Below, piece by piece: positions 1-9,246 of a stretch of 64,000 bases of DNA; positions within the stretch are counted from its first letter, which is position 1; every line of letters begins with the position of its first letter. This DNA comes from Sulfitobacter mediterraneus. Its GTDB lineage: Bacteria > Pseudomonadota > Alphaproteobacteria > Rhodobacterales > Rhodobacteraceae. The stretch spans positions 620,001 to 684,000 of the forward strand of contig NZ_CP069004.1 in assembly GCF_016801775.1 (NCBI RefSeq). Reading direction: 5' to 3'. The notes under the pieces are model-generated. The model was not told the origin of the DNA and searched no databases. It worked only from the letters and a program-made list of their open reading frames with translations. Made by a program: the position numbers and the translations under genes.

Positions 1-464
1 TCGCGGTGGCCCAGCAGATGAATTCGCCGATGTTTCTGGCCAATCTGGACAGTGTCCGGCGGCAGTTGGTAGCGTCCTTCTCTGCGGAGAAGCGCAAGAA
101 GGTGAATGAGTTGAAATCCCGCATTCTGGTGGGGGTGACCGCCTCGACCTACGTGCAGGCCAGCGCAGATGCGCCGCCCAAAAGGGTGGTGCAGGCGCTG
201 CATCAGGCTTTCATCAATCAGGAGTTGCTTGAGATTGCCTATCGACGTGAGGACGGAGAGACCTCCGAGCGCCGGATCGAGCCACATTACCTATTGCTGA
301 AATATCCGGTTTGGTACGTGGTTGCGGTCGATCACCTGCGGGGCGGACCAAGGACCTTTCGCTGTGACCGGATTCTGTCTGCGGCACGGACGGACCAGAC
401 GTTCCGTTTGCAAAAGCCAGAAGCCTTTGGTCCGGACTTGGCCAAGGGGGAACTTTCTGTCTGA
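1..464 (+). CDS. WYL-domain transcriptional regulator, C-terminal part (5' end outside window)
   Basis: The reading frame is open from the left edge, so this is the C-terminal ~150 residues of a longer protein. It ends in a WYL domain: the segment RRIEPHYLLLKYPVWYVVAV carries the WYVVAV version of the name motif, followed by FRCDRI, a conserved Arg-containing strand. WYL proteins of the YafY/DeoR type usually have an N-terminal helix-turn-helix (here lost upstream) and use the WYL domain to sense a ligand or nucleic acid. The GTG at 6 is only the first in-frame start inside the window and is not the real start. The target genes are unknown; the next gene downstream is a methyltransferase 128 bp away on the same strand. 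Confidence 0.8.
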   Translation, partial: AVAQQMNSPMFLANLDSVRRQLVASFSAEKRKKVNELKSRILVGVTASTYVQASADAPPKRVVQALHQAFINQELLEIAYRREDGETSERRIEPHYLLLKYPVWYVVAVDHLRGGPRTFRCDRILSAARTDQTFRLQKPEAFGPDLAKGELSV

Positions 465-592
465 GAGAGCCGAGGCCACTGCGTGCCGATGGACTGTGTT
501 GCGTTCACATTCCATTGAGTTCAGTGGTATTCCGATACATGCTTGAGTAGGCTCTCGCGCAACAGCATCGCCTATACCGGCAGGAACTCCAC

Positions 593-1219
593 ATGGCAGA
601 CACCCAGATCTCCACAACCAACCGATACGACATTGCCGCCCCGCGTTGGGGCGACAAGATGCGGACGCTTGGCTACTACGATGGGTACTTGGGCTTTCTG
701 TCTGCGCCATCTGATCTTGATGGCCGCAACAAACGGGTCATCGACGTTGGTTCAGGCACCGGCGCATTTGCCGAAGCATGGGTGGCCATTCATGGCCCGC
801 CGCGCGAATTGACCCTGCTGGAGCCCAGTTCAGCCATGCTTGAACGGGGCAAAGCGGCCTTGAACCGGCGCGGGGTGGAGCCGCGGATGCTAAAGTCATT
901 TCTCGGACAGACGACGGAAACGGAGCCTGTCGATGTGGTCTTGGCGGCGCATGTCCTGGAACATTGCGATGATCCGCTGACCGCACTCGGGCAAATGCGG
1001 GATCTTCTGGTTCCCGGGGGGCAACTGCGCCTTGTGGTGTCAAAGCCGCATTGGTGCAATGCGATCATCTGGTTGCAGTGGCGGCACAGGACATTTCAAA
1101 GGGCTGAGATTCTGGCACTGGTAGCTGAGGCCGGTTTTGAGGTTGAGCAGGTCTACGCGTTTCCATCGGGCCCCCCGTCACGCACCAGCCAAGGGATCGT
1201 GGCAAGGCGAAGGGGCTGA
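593..1219 (+). CDS. class I SAM-dependent methyltransferase
   Basis: 208 residues with a Rossmann-type methyltransferase fold. Motif I (VIDVGSGTGAFAEAW, about residue 46) binds SAM, an acidic strand end is seen in LLEPSSAML, and motif IV-like DVVLAAHVLEHCDD follows near residue 120. This is the Methyltransf_11/25 type acting on small molecules or lipids; the substrate cannot be told. An AGGAA ribosome site lies 8-10 bases before the ATG. The gene stands alone between the WYL regulator and a convergent bactofilin gene. Confidence 0.8.
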   Translation: MADTQISTTNRYDIAAPRWGDKMRTLGYYDGYLGFLSAPSDLDGRNKRVIDVGSGTGAFAEAWVAIHGPPRELTLLEPSSAMLERGKAALNRRGVEPRMLKSFLGQTTETEPVDVVLAAHVLEHCDDPLTALGQMRDLLVPGGQLRLVVSKPHWCNAIIWLQWRHRTFQRAEILALVAEAGFEVEQVYAFPSGPPSRTSQGIVARRRG

Positions 1220-1291
1220 TGATCCGCCGCTCATAAGGGTCTGAAGACTTGCCGCGCAGCTGGTCCCTTTTCGCAGGCCAGACCCAAAACA

Positions 1292-1319
1292 AAAGGCACC
1301 GCCCGATGGCGATGCCTTT
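1292..1319. terminator. intrinsic terminator between convergent methyltransferase and bactofilin genes
   Basis: Imperfect hairpin: AAAGGCA pairs with TGCCTTT and CGCC with GGCG around a CGAT loop, with one C/A mismatch. Read on the minus strand it is followed by TTTTGTTTTGG, which suits termination of the M23-bactofilin transcript; on the plus strand the T tract is short. Confidence 0.6.
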
Positions 1320-1342
1320 CAATTCTTGGACTGTTGCGCCAC

Positions 1343-1846
1343 TTAGCTGGCTGGATTGGCCTTGGCCGCCGGTGCGGATTTGGCGCCGGGGTTCAGGGGA
1401 TCGTCCTGCCGCTGCACGGAACCCTCAAAATGGGCGCCGGATTCGATGGCGATGGTCTTGTGGATGATGTCGCCCTCAACACGTGCCGTGGAGGTCAGGC
1501 GCACCTTGAGGCCGCGTACACGGCCCACGATGCGACCGTTGATCACAACGTCATCCGCAACCACTTCGCCTTTGATCGTGGCGGTCTCACCAATGGTCAG
1601 CAGATGCGCGCGAATGTCACCTTCCACCGTGCCTTCTACCTGAATGTCGCCGGTGGTCTTCATATTGCCTGTCACATGCAGGTCAGATGACAGCACGGAG
1701 GCGGGAGGTTTTGCCTTTGGGGCGCTGGCCTTGAACTCGCTCGACGTGGTTTGTGTCGAAGCGGATGGCGCTTGCGGTGCCGCAGGTTTGGGCGCATCGG
1801 CGTCCTTGGATGGTGCGGGGTCGTTGATTTTGCTTTTAGAAAACAT
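1343..1846 (-). CDS. bactofilin (polymer-forming cytoskeletal protein)
   Basis: 167 residues. A disordered Pro/Ala/Ser/Lys-rich head (about residues 1-45) is followed by a bactofilin beta-helix core (about 50-140) with the typical repetitive hydrophobic pattern (ITGN-like, GDIQVEGTVEGDIRA, GETATIKGEVVADDVVING) and a disordered tail. Bactofilins polymerise without nucleotide beneath the membrane and often scaffold peptidoglycan enzymes. Its start overlaps the end of the M23 peptidase gene by 11 bp, and bactofilin/M23 pairs are known to cooperate in cell-shape control, so co-translation and joint action are likely. Confidence 0.92.
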   Translation of the reverse strand: MFSKSKINDPAPSKDADAPKPAAPQAPSASTQTTSSEFKASAPKAKPPASVLSSDLHVTGNMKTTGDIQVEGTVEGDIRAHLLTIGETATIKGEVVADDVVINGRIVGRVRGLKVRLTSTARVEGDIIHKTIAIESGAHFEGSVQRQDDPLNPGAKSAPAAKANPAS

Positions 1847-3161
1847 CGTTTGCAGCCTTGATATAGATCATGGGGTTAACAGCTTTGCCGCCCACACGCA
1901 CTTCGTAGTGCAGGTGTACGCCAGTTACGCGTCCAGATGCCCCCATATCACCGATACGCTGTCCGCGCGAGACCCTTTGGCCTACTTTTACGCGAAGCCG
2001 GGACAAATGGGCATAGCGGGTCTCGATGCCGAACTCGTGCTGGATCTTAACAAGACGGCCATAGCCGGACTGCCATCCGGCATGAACCACGACGCCATCG
2101 GCGGTGGCATAAAGCGGTGTGCCAAGTCCGGCGGCGAAATCAACACCTGAATGCATGCGGCGTCCGCCGGTCTTGGGATCGCGGCGATAACCGAACTGGC
2201 TGGTGAAACGGAAGGCGGATTTAACAGGGTTGGCGAAGGGCGCCTTCTGTGCGGCGATCCGGTAAAGGTTCAGCTTGTCCATCTGGTTGAGCAGACGGTT
2301 GGCACGCAGGGTATCGGCGGTGGGTTCCTCGCCGCGGGTGGTAAAGGACAGCGGCGTCATAGGTCCGCCCTGGCCGGAATAGCCCCGGCGCACCTGTTCG
2401 ATGATCCGGTCCGGCGGCATGCCGGCATTGCGGAACATTTTATCAAGCGGGGCCACAGAAACGGTCATTGCCTCTTCAAGCTGGCGGAAGATCGCATCGT
2501 TCTGATCACGCATCAGGGCAATCTGCTGGGCCATGCGGTCCGCCTCAAGCAGGGCATCCTGCGCATCGGCCACAACCTGATCGCGTTCCTTTGCCGTCCG
2601 CTCAAGCGCTTCGGCCAGGAAATCCATCGGGGCGTTGCTGGCGGCGACCTGCACCTGTCCGGCTCCGTCCTCCAGCGTGTCTTTCAGTTCTGCCAGGGTG
2701 CGGCGCGCGGTTTCACGGTCTTTCATAGTGTCGCGCAGGGTGGACTGGATCACGTCGATGCCGGTCTCAAGCTCGCGGCGACGGGTCTCGGATTGCAAAA
2801 GCTCTGACTGCATCAGCGAGATCTGCTTGAGCGCGGCGTTGAACCGTTCCTGCGCGGCCAATGCCTCTTCGGCGCGGCTGTCGCGCTGGCCGGACAGATC
2901 GTTCAGACGCGCCTGGTAGGTGCGCTGATCGCGTTTGGCCTGTTCGCGGAAATTGCCGGAGCCGATGCTGTCCATCAGGATAATGGCTGTGGCGACGATC
3001 GCCCAGGCGACCAGCGCGGCGGAGCCTGCGAAGGCAACAATCTGTGTGCCGGGGCGCAAGCGGATAAATCGTGTGTCGTTGTCGGATTTGAGAAAAACAC
3101 GGCGTTCAGGAAAATACTGTTCCAGAATGGCGTTCACTTTGATGGCGAGCCTTGTACGCAC
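1836..3161 (-). CDS. M23 family metallo-endopeptidase with N-terminal membrane segment (DUF5930-type)
   Basis: 441 residues from the chosen GTG at 3161, which has an AAAGGA ribosome site 7 bases upstream; a longer frame to 3215 lacks one. Order: basic cytoplasmic head, one membrane helix (AFAGSAALVAWAIVATAIIL), a long periplasmic coiled coil (roughly residues 75-230), then a C-terminal LytM/M23 domain. Zinc and catalytic signatures are visible: HSGVDF, RYAHLS and HLHYE. It probably cleaves peptidoglycan cross-links. The bactofilin gene follows with an 11-bp overlap. All active-site residues are present, unlike the degenerate EnvC/NlpD activators. Confidence 0.88.
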   Translation of the reverse strand: MRTRLAIKVNAILEQYFPERRVFLKSDNDTRFIRLRPGTQIVAFAGSAALVAWAIVATAIILMDSIGSGNFREQAKRDQRTYQARLNDLSGQRDSRAEEALAAQERFNAALKQISLMQSELLQSETRRRELETGIDVIQSTLRDTMKDRETARRTLAELKDTLEDGAGQVQVAASNAPMDFLAEALERTAKERDQVVADAQDALLEADRMAQQIALMRDQNDAIFRQLEEAMTVSVAPLDKMFRNAGMPPDRIIEQVRRGYSGQGGPMTPLSFTTRGEEPTADTLRANRLLNQMDKLNLYRIAAQKAPFANPVKSAFRFTSQFGYRRDPKTGGRRMHSGVDFAAGLGTPLYATADGVVVHAGWQSGYGRLVKIQHEFGIETRYAHLSRLRVKVGQRVSRGQRIGDMGASGRVTGVHLHYEVRVGGKAVNPMIYIKAANDVF

Positions 3162-3352
3162 AATGTTGTCCTTTTTATCGTCCCCCGACCAAAGGTGCAG
3201 GTTCCCCCCCGGCACATTTTGGTCCAGATTTCATTATCCAGTGACCGGCCATGGGGCAACCCTGTTGACCGATACTGCGACATCAAACCACCGGAACTGA
3301 CCAAATGGGCAAAAAACCGCCTATTCCAAATGCTTGGCAGGCGAGGTTCAAC

Positions 3353-4168
3353 TCAAGGTTCGCCTGTCTCGGTCAGCGGCCAATAGAAATCGGGGGGAAT
3401 GCCTGCCTCGGCGCGTTTCTCTTCGTTGAAGGGCGGTTTGAGATGGCCGTGGAAATATTTGCGCACCAGCGCGTGAAACCGTTCCTTGGGATCCTCGTCA
3501 AAACGTCCGCAGAGGAAGTGGAACCATTTGCTGCCATAGGCCACATGGGCAACCTCTTCGGCATAGATGGTTTCAAGCGCTGTAACCGCGCCATCTGCCT
3601 TGGCGCGTTTGAAAATCTCGATCATGCCGGGGGTCACATCCAGCCCGCGTGCCTCAAGCACCATGGGCACGACGGCCAGGCGGCCCATCAGATCATCCAC
3701 TGTGTCCTCGGCGGCCCGCCACATGCCGGCATGGGCAGGCAAGGCGCCATAAAAGCTGCCTTCCGCTTCAAGGCAGTCACACATCAGATTGAAATGTTTG
3801 GATTCTTCATCCGCCGCCTTGACCCAATCGTCATAGAACCCCATTGGCAATTTGGTGTCCGTGAACCGTGCAATGATGTCCCAATGCAGATCAACGGCGT
3901 TCAGTTCGATATGCGCCACCGCATGCAACAGCGCGATGCGGCCCTCGGGCGTGCCGGGGCGGCGGCGCGGCACATCGCGTGGGTTCAACAGCTCTGGCGC
4001 GGCGGGGCGAGAGGGATGCAGGGGCGGATCGGCACGGCCAATCCGGGGCGTGTCGCCCGCATCGCGGGCCGCCTGCCACTGCGCGGCAAAGCTGCGCGAC
4101 ATGGCGGTTTTCTCGCGGCCATCTGCGCAGCGCAGAACAGCCTCGGCCATCTGGGCAAGGGGTTTCAC
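3353..4168 (-). CDS. DUF455 family ferritin-like protein
   Basis: 271 residues. The DUF455 family has a ferritin-like helical core; visible metal-ligand candidates are HAVAHIELNAVD (about residue 84), DEESKHF (about 120) and EEVAHV (about 204), matching the Glu/ExxH pattern of diiron proteins. The biological function is unproven. Its ATG overlaps the stop of the upstream peroxiredoxin gene by 4 bp (ATGA), so the two are translationally coupled, hinting at a role in oxidative stress or iron handling. Confidence 0.85.
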   Translation of the reverse strand: MKPLAQMAEAVLRCADGREKTAMSRSFAAQWQAARDAGDTPRIGRADPPLHPSRPAAPELLNPRDVPRRRPGTPEGRIALLHAVAHIELNAVDLHWDIIARFTDTKLPMGFYDDWVKAADEESKHFNLMCDCLEAEGSFYGALPAHAGMWRAAEDTVDDLMGRLAVVPMVLEARGLDVTPGMIEIFKRAKADGAVTALETIYAEEVAHVAYGSKWFHFLCGRFDEDPKERFHALVRKYFHGHLKPPFNEEKRAEAGIPPDFYWPLTETGEP

Positions 4169-4626
4169 AGGGCTTTCACCGCGTCCAGAACCTCTTCGAC
4201 ATGGCCTGGCACTTTGACCTTGCGCCAGATCCGGGCGATGTTGCCTTGTGCGTCGATCAGATAGGTGGCCCGCTCGATCCCCATCGACTTTTTGCCATAC
4301 ATGTTCTTTTCAACCCAAACGCCATAGGCCTCGGTCATCTCGCCATTCTCATCAGACAAAAGCGGCACGGTCAGATCATGTTTGGCCGTGAATTTGTCAT
4401 GTTTCGCCATGGTGTCGCGGGAGATGCCAAACACCTTGGCGCCTGCGGCTTTGAAATCTTCAAGATGCTCGGAAAAACCGATGCTTTCCTTGGTGCAGCC
4501 CGGCGTGTCGTCGCGTGGGTAAAAGAACAGAACCACGGGTGCGCCGCGCAGATCAGACAGCGAAACATTGCCGCCGCCAGTCACGGGGAGGCTGAAATCG
4601 GGGGCAGGCTGGGACAATTCGGGCAT
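4165..4626 (-). CDS. bcp: peroxiredoxin, BCP/PrxQ type (thiol peroxidase)
   Basis: 153 residues, full length for BCP. The peroxidatic Cys44 sits in FFYPRDDTPGCTKES. This is the only cysteine in the protein: the usual resolving Cys five residues later is Ile here (GCTKESIGF), so it should act as a 1-Cys enzyme needing an outside thiol. It reduces peroxides in the cytoplasm. It starts an operon with the DUF455 gene and is divergent from the AsmA-like gene, with about 96 bp between them. Confidence 0.92.
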   Translation of the reverse strand: MPELSQPAPDFSLPVTGGGNVSLSDLRGAPVVLFFYPRDDTPGCTKESIGFSEHLEDFKAAGAKVFGISRDTMAKHDKFTAKHDLTVPLLSDENGEMTEAYGVWVEKNMYGKKSMGIERATYLIDAQGNIARIWRKVKVPGHVEEVLDAVKAL

Positions 4627-4722
4627 GGCTCACTTTCTATTCACTTGGAAGCGGGATTATGGACTGTCATAGTAGGCCGAAATTGGCAACGGCCAAGCCT
4701 GCAACACCAAAACCGGATAGCG

Positions 4723-7700
4723 ATGAGCGACGCCGCGCCCGCCTCACACACTGGGGGAACAGCCCCCAAACGCCGCCGCCGGTGGCATCGCTTTGTTTTG
4801 CGAAGCGTGTCTTTGGTTGTGATCCTGACGTCATTGGCGCTGGTGGGTGCGGCGGTGATCAAAGGGCTGCCGATTGCCGCGCCGCCGTGGTTGCAGGCCC
4901 GGATCGAAGGACGGATCGCGGAAATGGTGCCAACTGCGCGGGTGCGCTTTGGCGAGATGGTCTTTGTGGTGGGCGAGGGCTGGCGGCCCAAGGTGCGGCT
5001 GCGCGATGTGGTGATCAGCACCCCGGCAGGGCGGGAGATCGTCAGTTTCAATGAATTCAAGGCGACCTTTGCCACGCGGCCGTTGCTCAAGGGGAAGATC
5101 CAGCCCAAGGTTTTGTCGCTGTCAGGCGTTGTGGCGCGGCTTAAGCGGGATGGCGAAGGCCGGGTGTCGATCCGCGGCGGGCAGGCCGCCGAAGCCCCGG
5201 CGCGCGAGGCGGCAACCCTGCCGCAACTGATCGGCCAGATGGACGAGATACTGCAAAGCCCGTCGCTCAACGCGCTGCGCACGGTCGAAGTGCGGGCGCT
5301 GACCCTGCGCTATGACGATGAACGTGTCGGGCGCGGCTGGACGGTGGATGGCGGGCGGCTGATCCTGCAACGGGACGGGCGCGATCTGGCGCTTTCGGCG
5401 GATCTGGCGGTGCTCAGCGGCGGCGCGGGCGTGGCGACCCTTGCGGCCAACTACAACAGCCGCATTGGCGAAACCGCCGCCGATTTTGGTGTCAGCTTTG
5501 ACGGGGTCGCCGCCCGCGATATCGCGGCGCAGGGTCCGGCTTTTGCCTGGCTCGACGTGCTGCGGGCGCCGATTGCGGGGTCGGTGCGCAGCGGCCTGAA
5601 CAGCGATGGCCGCTTTGCCCCGTTGAATGCCACATTGCAGATCGGCAAGGGCGCGGTGCAGCCCAATGCCCTGACCAAACCGGTGCCCTTTGACGGCGCA
5701 CGCAGTTATTTCAGCTATGATCCGGCCAAGCGGTTGCTGCGGTTTGACGAATTGTCCGTGCGCAGCCCGTGGATCACCGGACAGGCTACGGGCACGGCCT
5801 CTCTCACCACCGATGGCGCACAGGGGCCGCTGACCGAACTGATCGGCCAGATCACCCTGTCGGATCTGGTTGCCAATCCCTTTGAGCTTTATCCCGAAGC
5901 GGTTGATCTGTCCGAAGCGGATATGGATTTCCGGCTGGAGCTGAACCCGTTCCGCATCACGCTGGGGCGGCTGCAGATCTCGGACCGGGGCAAGACCCTG
6001 CTGGTGGATGGGGAATTGGCGGCCGATCCGGGCGGCTGGCGTTTGGCGCTGGATGGCCGGATGGACGGGCTCGACCCGGATCGCTTGCTTGAGCTCTGGC
6101 CCGCAGGTGTGAAACCCAAGACCCGCAAATGGTTGGGCGACAACCTGATTGACGGGCGGGTGCATAATATTGATCTGGCGTTCCGGTCCGCGCCGGATAA
6201 AGCCAGGCACAGCTTTCTCGCATTCGATTTTGAGAAATCGACAGTGCGGTTCTTGAAAACCATGCCGCCAATCACCGGTGGGCAGGGACATTTCAGCCTT
6301 GCGGACGACCGGTTGGTCGTCACCGTGGATCAAGGCGAAGTCGCGCCGCCTTTGGGGGGCAGCATTCGGGTGGACGGATCATCCTTCATCATACCGGATG
6401 TGCGGGTCAAAGACGGCGCACCGGCGGTGATCCGGTTGCAGACCCGGTCCAGTATCACGGCGGCGCTGTCGCTGATCAATTTTGCGCCGCTGTCGGTGAT
6501 GGACAAGGTCAAGATGCCCGTGCGGCTGGCCGAGGGCCTGGCGGATGTTCAGGGCACCATTGCGGTGCCTCTCAAAAAGGGCGGCAAGGTGCAGGATGTG
6601 AATTATCACTTCACCGGTGCCTTGAGGGCGGTCCGCAGTGACGTGTTGGTCAAAGGCCGGCGACTGGAGGCGACAGAGCTGGACGTGACCGTGGACAACA
6701 CCGGCCTGCGGATCAGCGGGCCGGGGCGCATTGACGGTGTCGCCTTCAACGGCGCGTGGGAGCAACCCATCGGCAAGGGCGCGGCGCAATCGGCCTTGCG
6801 CGGGCAGGTGACATTGGATCAGGCTGCGCTGGATGCCTTTGGCGTGGCCTTGCCGGAGGGGACGGTCTCGGGGCAGGCGCAGGCCGATATCGCACTGGAT
6901 TTTGCCCGCGGTGAAACGCCCAGATTTGCGCTGACCTCGGCACTGCAAGGGGTACGTCTGCGGGTGCCTCAATTGTCATGGACCAAAGCCGCTTCAACCC
7001 GTGGTCAGCTGAATATCTCTGGCCGGTTGGGCGATCCGGCGCAGATTGACAGCCTATCGGTGGGCGGTCCGGGATTGTCGGCCAAGGGCACGGTTGACCT
7101 GAACGCGGGAGGATCACTGGACCGCGTCCGGTTCACCAGCCTGTCAGCGGGGCAATGGCTGAACGCGCCGGTGGATCTGATCGGGCAGGGCGCGGGCAGG
7201 CCGGTCAAGGTGGCGGTGCGCGGCGGCTCGCTCGATCTGCGCCGCGCCGAATTTGGCCCCTCGCAGGGGGGCAGCGCCGGACCGCCGATGCAGATCACGC
7301 TGGACCGGTTGCAGATCACCGACACCATCGCGTTGACCGGGCTGACGGGGACTTTTGACACCCGCCGAGGCCTTGATGGCGCGTTTCAGGCGCGTCTTAA
7401 CGGGCAGACGCCGGTCGCAGGCCGGGTGGTGCCGCAGAACGGGCGCAGCGCGGTGCGAATGACCTCCGAAGATGCGGGCGGCGTGTTGCGTTCGGCCGGT
7501 TTGCTCAAACAGGTGACGGGCGGAACGCTGGGCCTGACGCTTTTGCCCGTTGGCACCGGCGGGGCCTTCGACGGAGAGCTGACCATGGATGGGATCCGTA
7601 TCAAACAGGCACCGGGCATCGCGGCCTTGCTGAATGCGGTGTCGGTGGTGGGCCTGATCAACGAACTCAACGGTGACGGCATCTATTTCGACAAGGTCGA

Positions 7701-8100
7701 GGGACGATTCCGCCTGACGCCCGACAGCCTGACCTTGACGGAAGGATCGGCGGTGGGGGCGTCCATGGGGCTGTCGATGGACGGGGTCTATGCGCTCAAC
7801 TCCGGGCTGCTCAATATGCAGGGTACGATCACGCCGGTGTACCTGCTCAATGGGATCGGATCGGTGCTGACCCGCAAGGGTGAGGGGTTGTTTGGGTTTC
7901 ACTACACACTCAAGGGGCAGGCGAAAGACCCCTCTGTGTCGGTGAACCCGCTGTCGGCTTTGACCCCCGGCATGTTCCGCGAGATTTTCCGCGCGCCCAA
8001 ACCCGAATTGCCAGCGGTAGAGGGCAACACCCAATCCATTCTGCCCGCCAAACCGCCAGTGGCGGAAAAACCGGTTGTTCCTGATTATGATGGGCGTTAG
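4723..8100 (+). CDS. AsmA/YhdP-like envelope protein (DUF3971 domain)
   Basis: 1125 residues from ATG 4723; the same frame runs far upstream over the bcp and DUF455 genes, but that part is antisense shadow. A basic N-terminus (PKRRRRWHRF) precedes one membrane helix (SVSLVVILTSLALVGAAVI), then about 1050 residues of periplasmic beta-rich repeats with DUF3971 in the middle and an AsmA-type C-terminal domain, ending in a Pro-rich tail. Family knowledge: YhdP/TamB/AsmA-like proteins form hydrophobic-groove bridges moving lipids between the membranes. queA follows 9 bp later, so the two are probably co-transcribed. Confidence 0.85.
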   Translation: MSDAAPASHTGGTAPKRRRRWHRFVLRSVSLVVILTSLALVGAAVIKGLPIAAPPWLQARIEGRIAEMVPTARVRFGEMVFVVGEGWRPKVRLRDVVISTPAGREIVSFNEFKATFATRPLLKGKIQPKVLSLSGVVARLKRDGEGRVSIRGGQAAEAPAREAATLPQLIGQMDEILQSPSLNALRTVEVRALTLRYDDERVGRGWTVDGGRLILQRDGRDLALSADLAVLSGGAGVATLAANYNSRIGETAADFGVSFDGVAARDIAAQGPAFAWLDVLRAPIAGSVRSGLNSDGRFAPLNATLQIGKGAVQPNALTKPVPFDGARSYFSYDPAKRLLRFDELSVRSPWITGQATGTASLTTDGAQGPLTELIGQITLSDLVANPFELYPEAVDLSEADMDFRLELNPFRITLGRLQISDRGKTLLVDGELAADPGGWRLALDGRMDGLDPDRLLELWPAGVKPKTRKWLGDNLIDGRVHNIDLAFRSAPDKARHSFLAFDFEKSTVRFLKTMPPITGGQGHFSLADDRLVVTVDQGEVAPPLGGSIRVDGSSFIIPDVRVKDGAPAVIRLQTRSSITAALSLINFAPLSVMDKVKMPVRLAEGLADVQGTIAVPLKKGGKVQDVNYHFTGALRAVRSDVLVKGRRLEATELDVTVDNTGLRISGPGRIDGVAFNGAWEQPIGKGAAQSALRGQVTLDQAALDAFGVALPEGTVSGQAQADIALDFARGETPRFALTSALQGVRLRVPQLSWTKAASTRGQLNISGRLGDPAQIDSLSVGGPGLSAKGTVDLNAGGSLDRVRFTSLSAGQWLNAPVDLIGQGAGRPVKVAVRGGSLDLRRAEFGPSQGGSAGPPMQITLDRLQITDTIALTGLTGTFDTRRGLDGAFQARLNGQTPVAGRVVPQNGRSAVRMTSEDAGGVLRSAGLLKQVTGGTLGLTLLPVGTGGAFDGELTMDGIRIKQAPGIAALLNAVSVVGLINELNGDGIYFDKVEGRFRLTPDSLTLTEGSAVGASMGLSMDGVYALNSGLLNMQGTITPVYLLNGIGSVLTRKGEGLFGFHYTLKGQAKDPSVSVNPLSALTPGMFREIFRAPKPELPAVEGNTQSILPAKPPVAEKPVVPDYDGR

Positions 8101-8109
8101 GGCGCGGGC

Positions 8110-9156
8110 ATGAAACTTTCTGACTTTGATTTTGACCTGCCCGACGACCTGATTGCCACCCGTCCGGCGGTGCCGCGATCGGCAGCGCGGTTGCTGGTGG
8201 CCGAAGGCGATGTGATCCATGATCAACAGGTCACGGACCTGACCAAATGGCTGCGGCCCGGTGACCGGCTGGTGCTGAACGACACGCGGGTGATCCCGGC
8301 ACGCCTGAACGGTCTGCGCTTTCGCGACAGTGCGCAAGGCCGCGTACAAGCCAAGATCGAAGTGACCCTGCTTGAGCCGCGTGGCAACGGCACATGGGGC
8401 GCGTTGATCAAACCGCTGCGCAAGCTGAAGATCGGCGAGGAGGTGGTTTTCTCTGACGACCTGCGGGCCACCTTAAAAGGGGTTGAAGACGGGCAGGGGC
8501 ATCTGGCATTCAATTGCACGGGCGATGATTTTGACGCGGCGCTGAATGCGGCGGGCGCAATGCCGCTGCCGCCCTATATCGCCGCCAAACGCGCCGCCGA
8601 TGCGCAAGACAAAACCGACTATCAAACCGTCTGGGCCCGCAACACCGGTGCCGTGGCTGCACCCACTGCGTCGCTGCATTTTGATGAGCCGTTGCTGGCG
8701 GCCCTGCGCGACAAGGGCGTGACTTTCACCCATGTGACCTTGCATGTGGGCGCGGGCACCTTCCTGCCGGTCAAAGTGGACGATATATCCCAACACAAGA
8801 TGCATTCCGAATGGGGACAGGTCAGCGCCGATGCTGCCGCCGAAATGGCCGCGACCAAGGCGGCGGGCGGGCGGGTGATCCCCGTGGGCACCACCGCATT
8901 GCGCCTGATCGAGACCGCCGCAAAAGGCGGCACGATCCGCGCGTGGGAAGGCGACACCGATATTTTCATCACGCCGGGGTTTGAATTCCAGATCGCCGAT
9001 GCCTTGATGACCAACTTTCACCTGCCCAAATCCACGCTGATGATGCTGGTCTCTGCCTTGATGGGGCAGGACCGGATCAAATCCATCTACGCCCATGCGA
9101 TTGCCGAACGTTATCGCTTCTTTTCTTACGGGGATGCGTCACTGCTGCTGCCCTAG
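8110..9156 (+). CDS. queA: tRNA preQ1(34) S-adenosylmethionine ribosyltransferase-isomerase
   Basis: 348 residues, typical QueA length, collinear with the family from [19 protein letters not shown] through [15 protein letters not shown] and [11 protein letters not shown] to [16 protein letters not shown]. It transfers the ribose of SAM to preQ1 at tRNA position 34 to make epoxyqueuosine, the penultimate step of queuosine synthesis. No other que gene is in the window. It begins 9 bp after the AsmA-like gene. Confidence 0.96.
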   Translation: MKLSDFDFDLPDDLIATRPAVPRSAARLLVAEGDVIHDQQVTDLTKWLRPGDRLVLNDTRVIPARLNGLRFRDSAQGRVQAKIEVTLLEPRGNGTWGALIKPLRKLKIGEEVVFSDDLRATLKGVEDGQGHLAFNCTGDDFDAALNAAGAMPLPPYIAAKRAADAQDKTDYQTVWARNTGAVAAPTASLHFDEPLLAALRDKGVTFTHVTLHVGAGTFLPVKVDDISQHKMHSEWGQVSADAAAEMAATKAAGGRVIPVGTTALRLIETAAKGGTIRAWEGDTDIFITPGFEFQIADALMTNFHLPKSTLMMLVSALMGQDRIKSIYAHAIAERYRFFSYGDASLLLP

Positions 9157-9246
9157 CCGGAAAATCACGCCATCTTGTCGCAGAAGGGCGTGACCTCACG
9201 GCGATCCGCAGGCAGGCAGGGGCAAGAAACAAAAAGGATTCGCGCC

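Noticed and set aside
3979..4722. 5' extension of the AsmA-like gene
   Set aside because: The extra 248 codons lie antisense to bcp and the DUF455 gene; ATG 4723 directly precedes the expected basic head and membrane helix.
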